From: Poteriospumella lacustris
Lineage: Eukaryota > Sar > Chrysophyceae > Chromulinales > Dinobryaceae
Assembly (NCBI GenBank): GCA_008000375.1
Contig: SMOI01000266.1
Span: forward strand, 1 to 44,498
DNA length: 44,498 nucleotides
Reading direction: 5' to 3'
The notes under the pieces are model-generated. The model worked only from the letters and a program-made list of their open reading frames with translations. It did not search any database and had not been told where the DNA came from. Both the position numbers and the translations under genes were made by a program. Shown piece by piece: positions 1 to 10,720 of the stretch (its first letter is position 1; the number at the start of each line of letters is the position of its first letter).

Positions 1-3000
1 AACGAATCGTCTTCGTTGCCCACGGCGGTGGGCAGCACGTGGGAGGGAGCCGGTGGCAGTGGCAGCGATGGAGCCGCTGCCGGGGCTGTGGCGGTCAACG
101 TGGAGGTGTCGCCCTGGCGACGTTGGTTGGCCAACAGCGCAATGCCGGCAAACGCTCTCGTGGCAGACGCCGACGGAGCAGCAGCAGCAGCAGACGGCAC
201 AGTCACCGGTGGAGGCGGCGGCATATTCTCGTGGACGAGACGAGGAGGGGCCGCGGCCGCCGCCAGCGTCGAGTGTTTCGCAGTGGCAGACGCGGTGGAC
301 CTGGCGGCGGCGGTGGCGGGCTTCTTGTTCGACAGCTGCGGGACGCGGTGGAAGTCGACCACTTCGTCGTCCTCGTCGCCCTCGTCGCCCTCGGCATCGC
401 CAGCGCCGGCTCTCGCTCCGCCTCGTGCACGCGACGTCGATGGTGGTGGTACCGCGGGCTCTGCTCTGGCAGCCGACCCAATCGCAGTGGCTACTGTGGC
501 TGTGGCTGTGGCTGTGGCGGTGGCGGTGGCGGGGAAGGGAACGGCGGGTGCGACATGGCCAGCGATAGCCACCGCCGATGGCGCGGCGAAGGAGAACGCC
601 GCCGCCGCGTGGTGCACCGATGGCGACGCATACGCCGTCAACGGTGCGGCGACCGCGGTCGTCAACCGTGCGCCACGTCCACCGCCATCGCTTCCGCCGC
701 TGGTCGTCATCGCCAACAGGCCACGTGCGGCCAGCGCCGAGGCCGCCATTCGCTGCTCGCGCGTCATCAGCCCCGTCACACTCACCGGCGGTCCCGCGGC
801 CCCGCCGCCATCCATCGCGGTGCTGCGCAGGGGCGGGGCCGCCACCATCGACGGGTGGTACACGGCCGTCGCACCGCCGCCACCGGGGGCAACGGTCGCT
901 CGTCCGGTCACTGTCGCTGCCGCTGCCGCTGCCGCTGCCGCTGCCGCTGCCGCTGACGCGGACGTGGGCGGTGGCGGTGCGGAGGCGCGACGGCGATCGG
1001 CTTTGGGCTTTTTCTTCTTCTCGACGGGCCGCAGGATCTGCAGCCGCTCGTAGATGTCGTCGTCCTCGTCGTTGGCGGTGGCGGCGGTGGCGGTGTTGGC
1101 GTTGTCCGTCGAGGCGGCGGGGGCATCGGACGACTCGACGGTGGCGGCGGTGGAGGTTGCTGTCGGCGCATCGGTCTCGTGCGGCCGCCCCTCCTCCCTC
1201 GACGACGACGCCTCCTCGATCGGTAAAGCGGCCGCTGCGACTGTCGGCGGCGCGGAAGTCGTCGGGCGCGGCGTCGCTGAGGTGACAGAGTCCGCCGTCG
1301 TCGGTGGTGGCGGCGGGAGCAGCGACGCCATCGCAGCCGCAGCCGCGGCGCCGCGTTTGGCCGTCGTCCCCGCGGCACTGGCGGTGGTCGTCGTCGAGGC
1401 CGCCAGAGGCCGCGGACGTGGTACGCGCACCGGCGACGGGTCCAGCAACGACTGCAGATACGCCGCTTCGACCGTCGCGGTCGATGCTGCCGCCGCTGCC
1501 GCCGCTGCTGCCGCTGCCGCTGCCGTTGCTCCAACTGCGGACGGCGCCATCGGCAAACGATGCGCGGTGCCGGTCACCATCGTCGGCACCGATGGTGGTG
1601 GCAGGTAGGTCGCCTGCTGCAGCAGCGACTGCGGCAGCGGCAGCGGCAGCGGCAGCGGCAGCGGCGGCGGTGGTACCGGTCGCGCGGGAGGTGGCATCAC
1701 ATACGCCGCCAGCTGCTGCTGCTGCTGGTGCTGCTGCAGGTGCTGGGCCATTTGCTGTTGCTGCTGCTGTTGCTTGAGACGCAAGAAGCCCTGGCGGGCA
1801 AAGGGAGGCGGGGCTCTCGCAGGGACCGTCGCCCTGGCGCCGCTGCCAGTGGCACTGGTGGCAGCAGGGTCCATCAGCGGTGCGTGGTGCCCGCCGGTGG
1901 CGATCGCAGAACGAAGAGGCGCCAACGGCGGTGGCGGTGGCAACATCGACAGAATGCCACCCGTCGTCGACGAGGACAAAGACGACGCGGACGACGCGGT
2001 GGGCACCGGCGGCATGGCCATCGCTGCGGAGGCGGCGGACGACGATGCCGACGCCGACGCCATCGCCGTGGCGGTGGCAGCGACGTCGATGCTCTCTCGT
2101 GGGACCAGACCGCTGTTCACCGCCGCGGCTACGGTGGTGGTGGTCTCTGAGACAGTCACCGTCGCGGTAGCCGTCGCAGTCGTCGCAGTCGTGCCGTTCG
2201 TGTCGACGGGGAATCCGCTGGCGGCCGCCAGCAGCAACGCGAAGTCGTTTCGGGACTGGCGCTCCACCCAATGGGCAATGGGAGAGTCCCCCGTGACGGT
2301 GCCATGCAAGACCACGGGTCCCGTCGAGGAGAGCAACGCGGTGGTGGCGGCGGTGGCGGCGGTGGGGGCCGCCGCAGCGAAGGCGGCCAGCGGATCACGA
2401 AGAGCGGCGGCGCTGGCGGTGCGTAGCGTGGCGGTCTCCGAAGCGGACAGATGGGCCGCGGTGTGGCTCGTACGCGGCAATCCGCTGTGTAAGAAACTCG
2501 TCAACGCGGCTGCCGATGCCGCCGACGAAGAAGCAGCGGCAGCAGCGGCGGCGGCGGAGGAGACAGCGGCGGAGGAGGACGACGAGGCGCCGGACGATGA
2601 TGCGGGCGGCGCAAACATCGCCATGGGCACCTTGTCTTGACTCATACTCAGAATCAATTTGATCGCCGCGTCGTAGTTCGCGCCGGTCGAGCCATCGAAG
2701 AGGTACGTGAACAACGTCGGGGGCGTATACCCCACCGGTGGGTGGGCGATGAGTTCTTCGAGCGAGGGAATCGGTTTGCGAATGATTTCGGCGATTTTAT
2801 GCCGCACTTGTCCTTCGTTACGGTCTGGGAAGACGAGACACGCCTTCCGTGCACTGGAACCAAAGATTCGTAAGGCCAACCGTAGCGTGTGGGTTTCTTC
2901 CGCGGACCATTTTGCGTAATTCCGTCGCGTGGCGGCTTTCTTCCCGTTGGTGGCGGTGGTCGTTGTCCCATCGGTGTTTCGATGGTCACTGGGCATTGCC

Positions 3001-3709
3001 CCAGGGTACTGGTGGCTGTGGTTGTGACTGTGGCTGCTGTGACCGTGACTGTGTTGCAGTTGGTTCTGCTGCAGCAAACGATGGCGACCGAGCAGCACGT
3101 GACTAAACTTGAGCATTTCCAATTGATGGGTATCGGGCAGATGGGTACCGGGCAGGACGTGGTGGGACTCGTGACGACAATGCTTCGACGCGGTCGTGGG
3201 CTACAACAAGCGACGAATGAACATGAACGATGAAACGTCAGACGCGTTCTCTGTTCCCACAACGACACAAACACAAAAACGACTGCGCAGAGAGAGACAG
3301 ACGTACATCGGATGCATCGGCACAGTAGGGACACGCGGGAATGGGGAGGGGCGTGGGCAAGTTCATTTTCTCGAACGGTAAAAACTTGTCGATGGGGTCG
3401 TCGCGCATGATGCGGTCGGGGAAAACGTCCATGTGCTGGTAGGCGTCCGAATCGCCCGTCGGGAAGTTGTCCAGCTCATTCGACATGGAGATGATGTGGT
3501 CTTGCAACAACGTGAAATGCTGCAAGCAATCATCCAAGCGACCCAACTGCAGGTTCTCCACTGTGTTTCATTAGTCATACGTTTAAGGGTGTAATCGATC
3601 GAATAGGACGTGTCTCCTTACCAATGGCGGCCAGTATATCCTCATTTTGCTGTAACGTCGCCAGGGATACCTTCGATGCCTTGTTTTGAAACGAAGCCGA
3701 TGTCTCCAT
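1..3709 (-). CDS. SSXT (SS18/GIF-like) plus SANT/Myb domain nuclear protein, Ala-rich, 3' end outside window
   Basis: Three exons fit the minus strand: 3709-3622, 3560-3307 and 3200 to the left edge, with introns 3621-3561 (GTAAGG...ACACAG) and 3306-3201 (GTACGT...TTGTAG). The reading frame stays open to base 1, giving at least 1180 residues. Residues about 14-60 resemble the SSXT domain of SS18 and plant GIF/AN3 co-activators: the core AIVENLQLGRLDDC compares with the GIF pattern A-I-M-E-N-Q-N-L-G-K-L-x-x-C. A CPYC motif and a His-rich linker follow. A SANT/Myb-like domain starts near W212 (KWSAEE...) and ends near QVRHKI. The remaining ~900 residues are Ala/Pro/Ser/Thr-rich with poly-Gln, poly-Pro-Leu and poly-Ala runs and one basic, NLS-like patch (EKKKPKADRRR). 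SSXT proteins bind chromatin-remodelling complexes; a nuclear co-regulator role is inferred. The splice sites are my prediction. Confidence 0.72.
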
Positions 3710-4199
3710 CTCGGCGATGATTCGTCACCGTCTGTCTCTTCGTCACCGTCAGTGAAACCAAGCGAGCTACGATGGTCGAATGAATTTGTAATGTAATCCT
3801 TTCTTCTCTTCCGTTTTCAACAACAGGCGTCGTGACAACACATTGACATTGAGAGGATCTCTTTGTGTTCTTTTTATAAAGTAGAAGGACAAGAACAAAG
3901 TTGATTTGTTGATGTGACCTCGACCTCGTCGACCTCATCAACAACATGATGATGATGACGACGGCGACGATGATGATGCGACGATGATACGCGACGACGA
4001 CGACGACGACGATGACGATGAGGTCGTTGGTCGTCGCTCTCTCGTTTTGCCTCTTCTCTCTCTCGCTCGTGGTCTATGTATATGCATAGGAGAATAACTT
4101 GACGAATTACTTGATTTCTTTGGTGCAAAGGAGTTTTAGGGCAGGTTTAGGGAGGTGCTATTGAGTATTGTTGAGCAGTTTTTGTGGGGACGGTCGAGG
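3710..4199. promoter_or_regulatory. Divergent intergenic region between the SSXT-SANT gene and THF1
   Basis: These 490 bp separate two head-to-head genes and so should contain both promoters. A GAT/GAC trinucleotide tract lies inside it. I see no convincing TATA box or other named element. Confidence 0.35.
3946..4021. repeat. GAT/GAC trinucleotide microsatellite
   Basis: Imperfect runs of GAT and GAC triplets, interrupted by short breaks, in the intergenic region upstream of THF1. Confidence 0.8.
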
Positions 4200-5300
4200 A
4201 TGGGAAACGGATTCGTATCGTTCCTTCTTCATCTTCTTCTGCCTCTCCTATTGTTAGTGGGACGCATTCATCTTGTGCAAGGATATTGCCACAGATCGCG
4301 TTGGGGAACAGTGTCATGTTGCTCAAAGCCTAAAGGTCTCGCAGACACTGGACTTGTCGGTGATCGGCGAATCAGTGCTCGATCAGTGAGCAGTATCGCT
4401 TCCTTGCTGAAGCCTTCCGATGAATTGTCCGCAGCTATGGATAGCGCTACGCCCCATCATGATCCTTGGCAACCTAATATGAGCCCAACTCGTCCTACTA
4501 CTGATGACGAACGTCTCAAAGTCGCCACCGCCTGTGACACGATTCACCACGTCAAGCAACGATTCGAATCCTCCTATACCCTCGCGATTGCTCCTCATTA
4601 CCGCACATATGTCCTGGATTTGTTGGCATTTACACATGTCCAACGACAACAAACCCACTTCCAATACGACGCCATCTACGCGTTGGGTCTGTGCACCCAG
4701 TTCTATTCGGCGATGCGACACTACGCAGTGCCACAAGAGGTACGAGATCGCTCCCTCCACCTTGCCACCCGTTACAGTGCGGTGGTGTCCTTACGATGTG
4801 GCCCTTGTGTACAGATCGATTCAATTTTCAACGCGATGGTGATCGCTTTGCAGTTGGACCCGCAGCAAGTGCGACGCGACGCGAAGCGTCTCATCGGCCT
4901 CGCGAAAGGTCGCCCAACGCCGTTGATCGACAATCTCCCACCCGCGGAGCTGTTTACGGTTGTGGATACGAACCCGGGCAATAAGGAATTCCCATTGACA
5001 GATGCGTGGGCAGTTGGATTGGGTCGTTTGATCGAGTTATACGGTGCCGTCCCATCTGAAACGATCTTTCGACGTTGGAACCGACGCGGTGTGAACAACG
5101 CACGCCTGATGGCAGCTTGGTCAGAGTTCCAGGCAGATTCGCAGCGATTATTCAATTTGGAATGTATCCAACAACAGCTTCTACAATCACCGGCAACGTA
5201 TTGGCCCCCACATCGTCGCGTAGCGCCCGGCGCGTTGTTTCAACAGGAGCGGCGAGAAGCGTTGCAACAACTGAATGCGAACCTGTCTGTAAATCGTTAA
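4200..5300 (+). CDS. THF1: THF1/Psb29, thylakoid formation and photosystem II biogenesis protein
   Basis: The product has 366 residues. The frame is open 45 bases further upstream, but ATG 4200 is the first ATG and opens directly on a signal peptide (residues 1 to about 28: hydrophobic Leu-rich core, then LVQG). Next comes a basic, Ser/Arg-rich stretch starting YCHRSRWG, a bipartite leader typical of plastids reached through the ER. Residues about 110-250 follow the Psb29/THF1 pattern: ACDTIHHVKQRF, a Y-R-T-Y-V-L-D-L-L segment, FQYDAIYALG, then IFNAMVIALQLDPQQVRRDA. In plants and cyanobacteria THF1 acts in thylakoid formation and photosystem II turnover; plastid location here is inferred from the leader. 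It is intronless. Its family is the main reason for calling the host photosynthetic. Confidence 0.85.
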   Translation: MGNGFVSFLLHLLLPLLLLVGRIHLVQGYCHRSRWGTVSCCSKPKGLADTGLVGDRRISARSVSSIASLLKPSDELSAAMDSATPHHDPWQPNMSPTRPTTDDERLKVATACDTIHHVKQRFESSYTLAIAPHYRTYVLDLLAFTHVQRQQTHFQYDAIYALGLCTQFYSAMRHYAVPQEVRDRSLHLATRYSAVVSLRCGPCVQIDSIFNAMVIALQLDPQQVRRDAKRLIGLAKGRPTPLIDNLPPAELFTVVDTNPGNKEFPLTDAWAVGLGRLIELYGAVPSETIFRRWNRRGVNNARLMAAWSEFQADSQRLFNLECIQQQLLQSPATYWPPHRRVAPGALFQQERREALQQLNANLSVNR

Positions 5301-5623
5301 CTTCTGGGTCTCCCACTTTGCGACAACATTGATTGTACAGTACCAGCAGCGGGGAGGGGGGTTGGGGAAGCAAACACACACAGGAGACCGGTTCAGTGTT
5401 CAGTGTTTAGTCTGGGTTAGGTTAGTTTGGGGTCGGCTGGGCAGCGGAAACTTCTCCGCAGCAGCGGCGACGTGCACGACGGTGCAGGAAAAGCGAGTCT
5501 ACTTCGCATCATACAGACCAGCGTTTAGGGGAAGAAAGACAAGACAAAGCTTTGTAGCAGTCACGAAAATCGTTTTGAGTTCGTCGTGTGTGGAGGTGAG
5601 AGTGATTAGAGCGACGTAAAAGG
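5301..5623. other. Intergenic, no gene seen
   Basis: 323 bp between two co-directional genes. It must hold the 3' end of the THF1 transcript and the promoter of the diflavin reductase. No distinct motif stands out. Confidence 0.5.
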
Positions 5624-7987
5624 ATGCTGCATTGGACACGATCAACTTTACGTGGGTTTACCCATTCTTCTTCTCGTCGTGTATTGGCACAGAATCTGTC
5701 ATCGGTCGCCAAACGAGATATCAATTTACGGATTATCTTTGGATCACAGACTGGAACAGCAGAGGCCTTCGCCAATGAACTGGAATTCGACGCGCAAGAA
5801 GTCAACATCAACGCCGAAGTTATCGATGCGCTAAACTTTCGTGCCACTCAATTGATGCCCAAAGATGGCAAGGAGTATGTCAATGCTTTTGTGGTGGCTG
5901 TTTATGGTGAAGGTGAACCAACCGATAACGCGAAGAAGTTCTTCAAGAGTTTGGAAGAGTTGCCACCGTCCACACGACTCGACCACGTAAAATACACAGT
6001 GTTTGGCCTGGGCAATTCTCAGTGCTTTCATGATCGGTTCAATGTGATCGGTAAACGATTGGATAAAGATTTGGAGGCTATGGGGGCTCAACGCGTACAC
6101 CCATTGGGGTTGGGTGATGCGACTCCCACGTTGGAGGGTCCAGAATCGATGGGTGAACGCTTCACCACCTGGAAACAGGGATTACTCGCTCGCATTCAAG
6201 CCATGGCTGACGAACCTGTCGATATTGCCCCACCGTCGTCTGCCACCACAGCATCGTCTACGGTACCATCTTCTGCGTCGAATGCGATCGATGGTTCCAC
6301 CTCGACCACCAGCGCAGCTGCCGTCGTCCAGCAAGGTTCGGTGCCCATTTCTCTTTCCGCTCGTCAACGAGCGATGGTTCCCGCCAATTACAAGATTCTC
6401 CACTCGACCGTGTCGCATGTGACACAGCTCTTCGCCAAAACCGACGAAATGACCGCCGCCGTCGAAGTCGAATTCGATTTGAATCGAACCAAAGTGCTCT
6501 ACGAGAACTACGCGGGGCAGACCTGTGCCTCCTCTACCATGGTCAAGGATGCTGTCTCGTCATCGACCGTGGCTGCGTTTACGGAGGGTTTACAGCCGGG
6601 GGATCACGTCGGTGTCTTTGCACCGAATGCGCCGTACGTCGTCGATCGTTTCGCCTTGGCGGCGGGTTTGACGGCCGTCGATTTGGATCGCCCCATGTCT
6701 GATTTCGTCTCTTCGACCACCACCATGGCCCAGGAGGAGACCCCGGCGGGCACAAAGGGCAACAACACCTCCACCACGTTGCGTCAAGTGCTCACGTGGC
6801 AAACGCATCTCAGTGGTGTCGCCTCGTTGACGTCGATTAAACTACTCCAGCGTTGGATGAAAGACGAACCTCGCTTAGTCCTCACCGCCAAAGTGTTTGC
6901 TCAATTGGAACGCCAATACGATGCGCTTGTGAAGGACAAAGGCTTAGACACCAGTGTGGTACTGGACATGATCCCGAAGCTACCGGGCCTGGTGTTGCCC
7001 TTGTCGCCGCTGTTGAAGACGTTGCCAACGTTGAATCCTCGCTTGTACTCGATTACCCACATGCTCTTGCCAGGAGACGTGCCTGCCGCCCAGGCCGTGG
7101 CGGCCCACCATTGTCCGATTGACGCACAAGCGAAATTGGCGCATTTGATTCACACGCCGACGGCGGCGGATGATACGACGAAAGTGACCCTGCTCTGTCG
7201 GTTGTTACGCTATCGACAGACGAAATCGTCGGCAAATCGGGTCGTTGATGGCGTGTGTTCGTCGTTTCTCAATGAACGATTGGTACCCAACGCATCAGAA
7301 GTGGCGTTGTTCTTTCGACAGTCGAATTTCCATTTACCCGCCCCGGTCCCGTTGACGCCCGTGAATGCTGCCACAACAGCTGCTGCTCCTCCCGCCGCTG
7401 TGATCATGATTGCAGGCGGTTCAGGGTTAGCTCCGTTTATGTCGTTTTTAGAAGCCCGTCAACGGTGGTTGGAACGTCAAGACGTGGCCATTGGCCCCGC
7501 GTTGTTGTATTTCGGTTGTCGTACGAATGACGAATACATCTTCCGCGACAAACTGGTTTCGTATTTGGATGCCGCCGCCGCCGCCGCTGCTGCTGCACCT
7601 GTAGCCGCTGCCGGCGCTCATCCGCATGGTACCCAACCGACGTTGGATCGCCTGATGGTGAGTTTCTCGATGCACGCGCACGATGGATTGATCGCGCCGC
7701 AGACGGAGGAGGCGCTGCACCCCAACGAGATCCTGTACCCGCACGAGGAACACATCCCCGCGGTGTTTCTCCGGGACAAGGACGCGTACCTGCAGCATTT
7801 ACGTACCGGCGGACACGTCTACGTCTGTGGCGGTGCAGGGCAATTTGGCAAAGCGGTGCGGGAGGCGGTGAATACTGTGGCGATGGAAGCCTTCGGAATG
7901 ACAGCGGCCACTACCGACGGGGAGGTGCATCCGGGCATCCGTCGGTTGATCGAGGAGAAGCGGTATTTCGAAGATTTGGCCGATTAA
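5624..7987 (+). CDS. NADPH-dependent diflavin reductase, cytochrome P450 reductase family
   Basis: The product has 787 residues and no intron. Domain order is that of P450 reductase: a flavodoxin-like FMN domain (about 35-190, phosphate loop FGSQTGT at 39-45, later FGLGNSQCFHDRF); an FAD-binding domain with PGDHVGVFAPN and the FAD motif PRLYS (R473, Y475); and an NADP-binding domain with GGSGLAPF from G598, GCRTNDEY and YVCGGAGQFGKAVREA. These transfer electrons from NADPH through FAD and FMN to an acceptor. The first ~35 residues are Ser/Arg-rich with almost no acid and no hydrophobic anchor, resembling a mitochondrial presequence rather than the ER anchor of classical P450 reductase. The protein is about 100 residues longer than usual because of a Ser/Thr/Ala linker near 200-250 and a poly-Ala insert near 650. 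The partner is unknown: a mitochondrial P450, sulfite reductase or another acceptor is possible. Confidence 0.88.
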   Translation: MLHWTRSTLRGFTHSSSRRVLAQNLSSVAKRDINLRIIFGSQTGTAEAFANELEFDAQEVNINAEVIDALNFRATQLMPKDGKEYVNAFVVAVYGEGEPTDNAKKFFKSLEELPPSTRLDHVKYTVFGLGNSQCFHDRFNVIGKRLDKDLEAMGAQRVHPLGLGDATPTLEGPESMGERFTTWKQGLLARIQAMADEPVDIAPPSSATTASSTVPSSASNAIDGSTSTTSAAAVVQQGSVPISLSARQRAMVPANYKILHSTVSHVTQLFAKTDEMTAAVEVEFDLNRTKVLYENYAGQTCASSTMVKDAVSSSTVAAFTEGLQPGDHVGVFAPNAPYVVDRFALAAGLTAVDLDRPMSDFVSSTTTMAQEETPAGTKGNNTSTTLRQVLTWQTHLSGVASLTSIKLLQRWMKDEPRLVLTAKVFAQLERQYDALVKDKGLDTSVVLDMIPKLPGLVLPLSPLLKTLPTLNPRLYSITHMLLPGDVPAAQAVAAHHCPIDAQAKLAHLIHTPTAADDTTKVTLLCRLLRYRQTKSSANRVVDGVCSSFLNERLVPNASEVALFFRQSNFHLPAPVPLTPVNAATTAAAPPAAVIMIAGGSGLAPFMSFLEARQRWLERQDVAIGPALLYFGCRTNDEYIFRDKLVSYLDAAAAAAAAAPVAAAGAHPHGTQPTLDRLMVSFSMHAHDGLIAPQTEEALHPNEILYPHEEHIPAVFLRDKDAYLQHLRTGGHVYVCGGAGQFGKAVREAVNTVAMEAFGMTAATTDGEVHPGIRRLIEEKRYFEDLAD

Positions 7988-7994
7988 AAGCGGT

Positions 7995-8024
7995 CAGTCA
8001 ACGCCAGTCAACGCCAGTCAACGC
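7995..8024 (+). repeat. Three tandem copies of a 10-bp unit
   Basis: CAGTCAACGC is repeated three times without change, starting 7 bases after the reductase stop codon. It is probably part of the 3' UTR. Confidence 0.85.
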
Positions 8025-8691
8025 ACGTGCGGTGTTGTGGGGTTCCCATTTACTCACACTCTCATTGCTCACCCAACAGTCACCACTCTCCGTTGATCGG
8101 TTCGTTTACAGTTGTTTTCCTTTCTCTGTCTCCACCGTTTGTTCTATTTCCCTCTTCGAATACGTTGTGTCTGTGTTTCGTTCGGGTGAGATATATCGCC
8201 TCTTTCTACACCACACGCGCACCCGTCACGTGTTGAGAAAACGATGAACTTCAACCAGCCCTCCTCACTTCTCTTTCTTCTTCTTTTTTATATACGAATC
8301 CCTTCCTTCTTCTCTCCATCTGCACTATCCTATAGTCGTCTCCGTCCGATATACCGCCCCCGTGATGGATTGATCTCTCATTTACTGGATGAACCATTTG
8401 TTCGCTCTTCTTCCAACAGCATCGTCTCGTCGGTTACCATTGACGTATTTAGCCATACACTACGGTAGATTATTCGCGCACCCATGTCTCCCCTCATGGA
8501 TACACAGCCCCGTGGTCGCGTCGCGTCGTGTAACACTCCCTCGTTTCATCTGTCTCCAAGTTCCACGACACCCCGACGGTTGTTCTGTGTCTAACCACAC
8601 AGCCAACACAAACGATTTATAGAAACGTAATTCACAGTTATACAACACAAGAGAAGATGACGGTGTCTCCCCTTCATTGGCTCGGTTTTCG

Positions 8692-8761
8692 CTCATTTTT
8701 GCCCGAGCGTGGGGAGCTCAACGAGGGGGCGACACCGAAAAATTCACTCATTTTTGCCCGA
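8692..8761 (+). repeat. Direct repeat CTCATTTTTGCCCGA
   Basis: The 15-mer occurs at 8692-8706 and again at 8747-8761, flanking 40 bp of GC-rich sequence, just left of the AT-rich block. Function unknown; it could mark an old insertion. Confidence 0.7.
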
Positions 8762-9214
8762 TAACTCTCGAGAATTCTCGTAGAAAACGTTGGAAAAACA
8801 AACAAAAAAGTATATTATGGGTACTTAAGTGAATGCTAATGAAAATTACATTTTTTCTAAAGTAATTGATGGTTTTCCATCGGATTTACGAAAATGAGGT
8901 TGACCGAAGCAGCCCCCGACTATCCCCATTTTCAAGCTAAACATTGAAGTATTCTTCAATTCTTTTTTCGTGAGTATGAGTATCACCCATTTAAGCATCA
9001 TATTCCAGTCCGTTAGAGGTTCACAATGTGAAGTTGGCTTCATAATAGGGCCTTGATGGTTGACCAGCCAGCAGCAGTCCCCGCCGCAGCAGGGGGAGAG
9101 GTGGGTACAGACATCCCAGAGTCCCCAACCTAGACTTGGCGGCGGTCAGCATCGGTTGTTTGTTCACTTGTTGCCCTCTCCTTCCTCGAATTGAGAAGGC
9201 AAAGAATAAAGAAG

Positions 9215-10720
9215 ATGGAGATGGGGCTAATGGCCTCCCTTCCCTTTGTTTGGGTGCGATGTCCGTCAAACGGTAAGAAACAGACTTTGAATGAGACCGC
9301 TGTGGACGACTGATGACCGTTGATTGCTGACTTTGGTTCAGCGACTTTGATCGCCCTGATAATCTTCCTGGGGTTGATATCCCATCGTAAATCCTTTCGT
9401 ACCACACAGTTTGTTCGTCACTATTCTTCTCGTTGGGTAGTTCTTCCGGATGCGCTGGCCGTTCCACCGACGGAGACGAACGCCATTTACTCAACAATAT
9501 TGGGGTCAGATCGGTTGGAAATTCCTTCAGCACTTATCAACATTCCGTCTTCAATCCTATCCAACTTGACGTCTCGATTTGCAACGGGATTTGTCGCCCC
9601 GAAGTCAGCCAGTGAGGTTTTGAAAAACCTACAAGACGCTGGGCCATTCGTCTTTCGCTGGACAACAGCCAAAGAGACGAATCTTGTTCACGAATGGGCA
9701 CTTCGCCTCATCCATACGAATGGGCATTATCTTTATACCCTCTCCCTACAGAGTCCGTTGTGCGACGAGGTCCACACGGTGTCCCGGCTCATCGCAGACC
9801 TTGTTTACTTCCACCATAAGCGTCTCACGGGAAATCACCAGTCCGCTCGAGTGCTTCTAGAGATCCCTGGTGATGATGCAGTTTTGTCACTACTACCATA
9901 CCCTCTCGATGATGCCAAGGGAAATGACACGGACGATGATGCGCCCACCACGTTCTGGATCAGCGCACCGTCCCCGTCGGGAGCACACCACGTGCTGGCG
10001 CCTCTGCCCATCTACAAGCTGCCCGCCGTCAAGGTCTTACACACGAAAATCGCTGCGATTGTCGGAACCAACGCGGATATTGCTGCTATCCTACGCCGTC
10101 GACCAGGACAAGGACGGCCAATGACCTCATCGGATGATGGGGGTTACTCGATCGATTGGCGGCGTCTCCAAGCGACGGAAGAAGCTTGGTCTCGTCAGGT
10201 CTGGCAGCAGATACAATCCTCAGATTGGAAGGACCGTGTCATTGTAGAGGTCAATCGGTGTTCTGAGTATCTCTCGCCGTGGTTGACCCTGGCGCGAGTG
10301 ATGCAACACCAGTTCGGTATCAACTTACACCACAGCTCGTCGTCGCTACAGCCACCACCGACACGGCCAGCCCAACGGTCGCTCGGCGACCTGGACCGCC
10401 AATCCAAGCAATTGACCAAGCAATTGCACCAAATGCGACAAGCGCGTCCAGACCTCCATGGCTCCTCCTCTTCCTCCGCTCTGCGCGACGCTATCACGCG
10501 CTGTGAAGCATCGATCACGACCCTCGAACAGCAGAAAGCGGAACTGGTGGAGCGGCAACAGCGTCCGCAGCAGCAAGCGATGGATGCACTGTGTCCCATT
10601 GTCACCCGCTTGCAGCCCATACTCATACAGGCTGCTCCAGACGAAGGAGAGAAAGAAGAAGAAGGTAGTTATTGGCTGCACTTGTTTCTGGTGGAAACGA
10701 GCGGAAAGCCTGGTAGTTGA
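9215..10720 (+). CDS. Unrecognised protein with N-terminal membrane segment and C-terminal coiled coil
   Basis: The long frame (to 10720) has no usable ATG near its start, so I predict a short first exon 9215-9272 starting at ATG, an intron 9273-9341 (GTAAGA...GTTCAG, branch-like CTGAC), and exon 2 from 9342. The joined frame gives 478 residues. The N-terminus becomes a hydrophobic segment (about 20-33, ATLIALIIFLGLIS) followed by a basic, Ser-rich stretch (SHRKSFRTTQFVRHYSSR), compatible with a signal anchor or organelle leader. The middle is globular without a recognised motif. From about residue 350 it is rich in Gln, Leu, Lys and Glu and looks like a coiled coil (QRSLGDLDRQSKQLTKQLHQ), ending in an acidic, Lys-containing patch. 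No family is recognised and no function is proposed. Confidence 0.6.

Larger units (their letters stand above)
7988..9214. other. 1.2-kb gene-poor region with an AT-rich block
   Basis: No supported gene. The first part is pyrimidine-rich. A block from about 8765 to 9050 is markedly AT-rich compared with its neighbours. It contains one 65-codon minus-strand frame (8846-9043, ATG start) that I cannot match to any family and that may be chance. Confidence 0.5.

Noticed and set aside
16-2640. Long plus-strand frames rich in Ala, Gly, Arg or Ser
   Set aside because: They mirror the triplet repeats of the spliced minus-strand gene, whose frame continues the SANT domain and stays open to the window edge.
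8846-9043. 65-codon minus-strand frame in the AT-rich block
   Set aside because: It has an ATG but no family, no neighbour context and is short enough to be chance.
9060-9134. ATG-led short frame MVDQPAAVPAAAGGE as first exon of the 9215 gene
   Set aside because: Its possible donor leaves the wrong phase for the acceptor at 9341, while the exon at 9215-9272 fits exactly.
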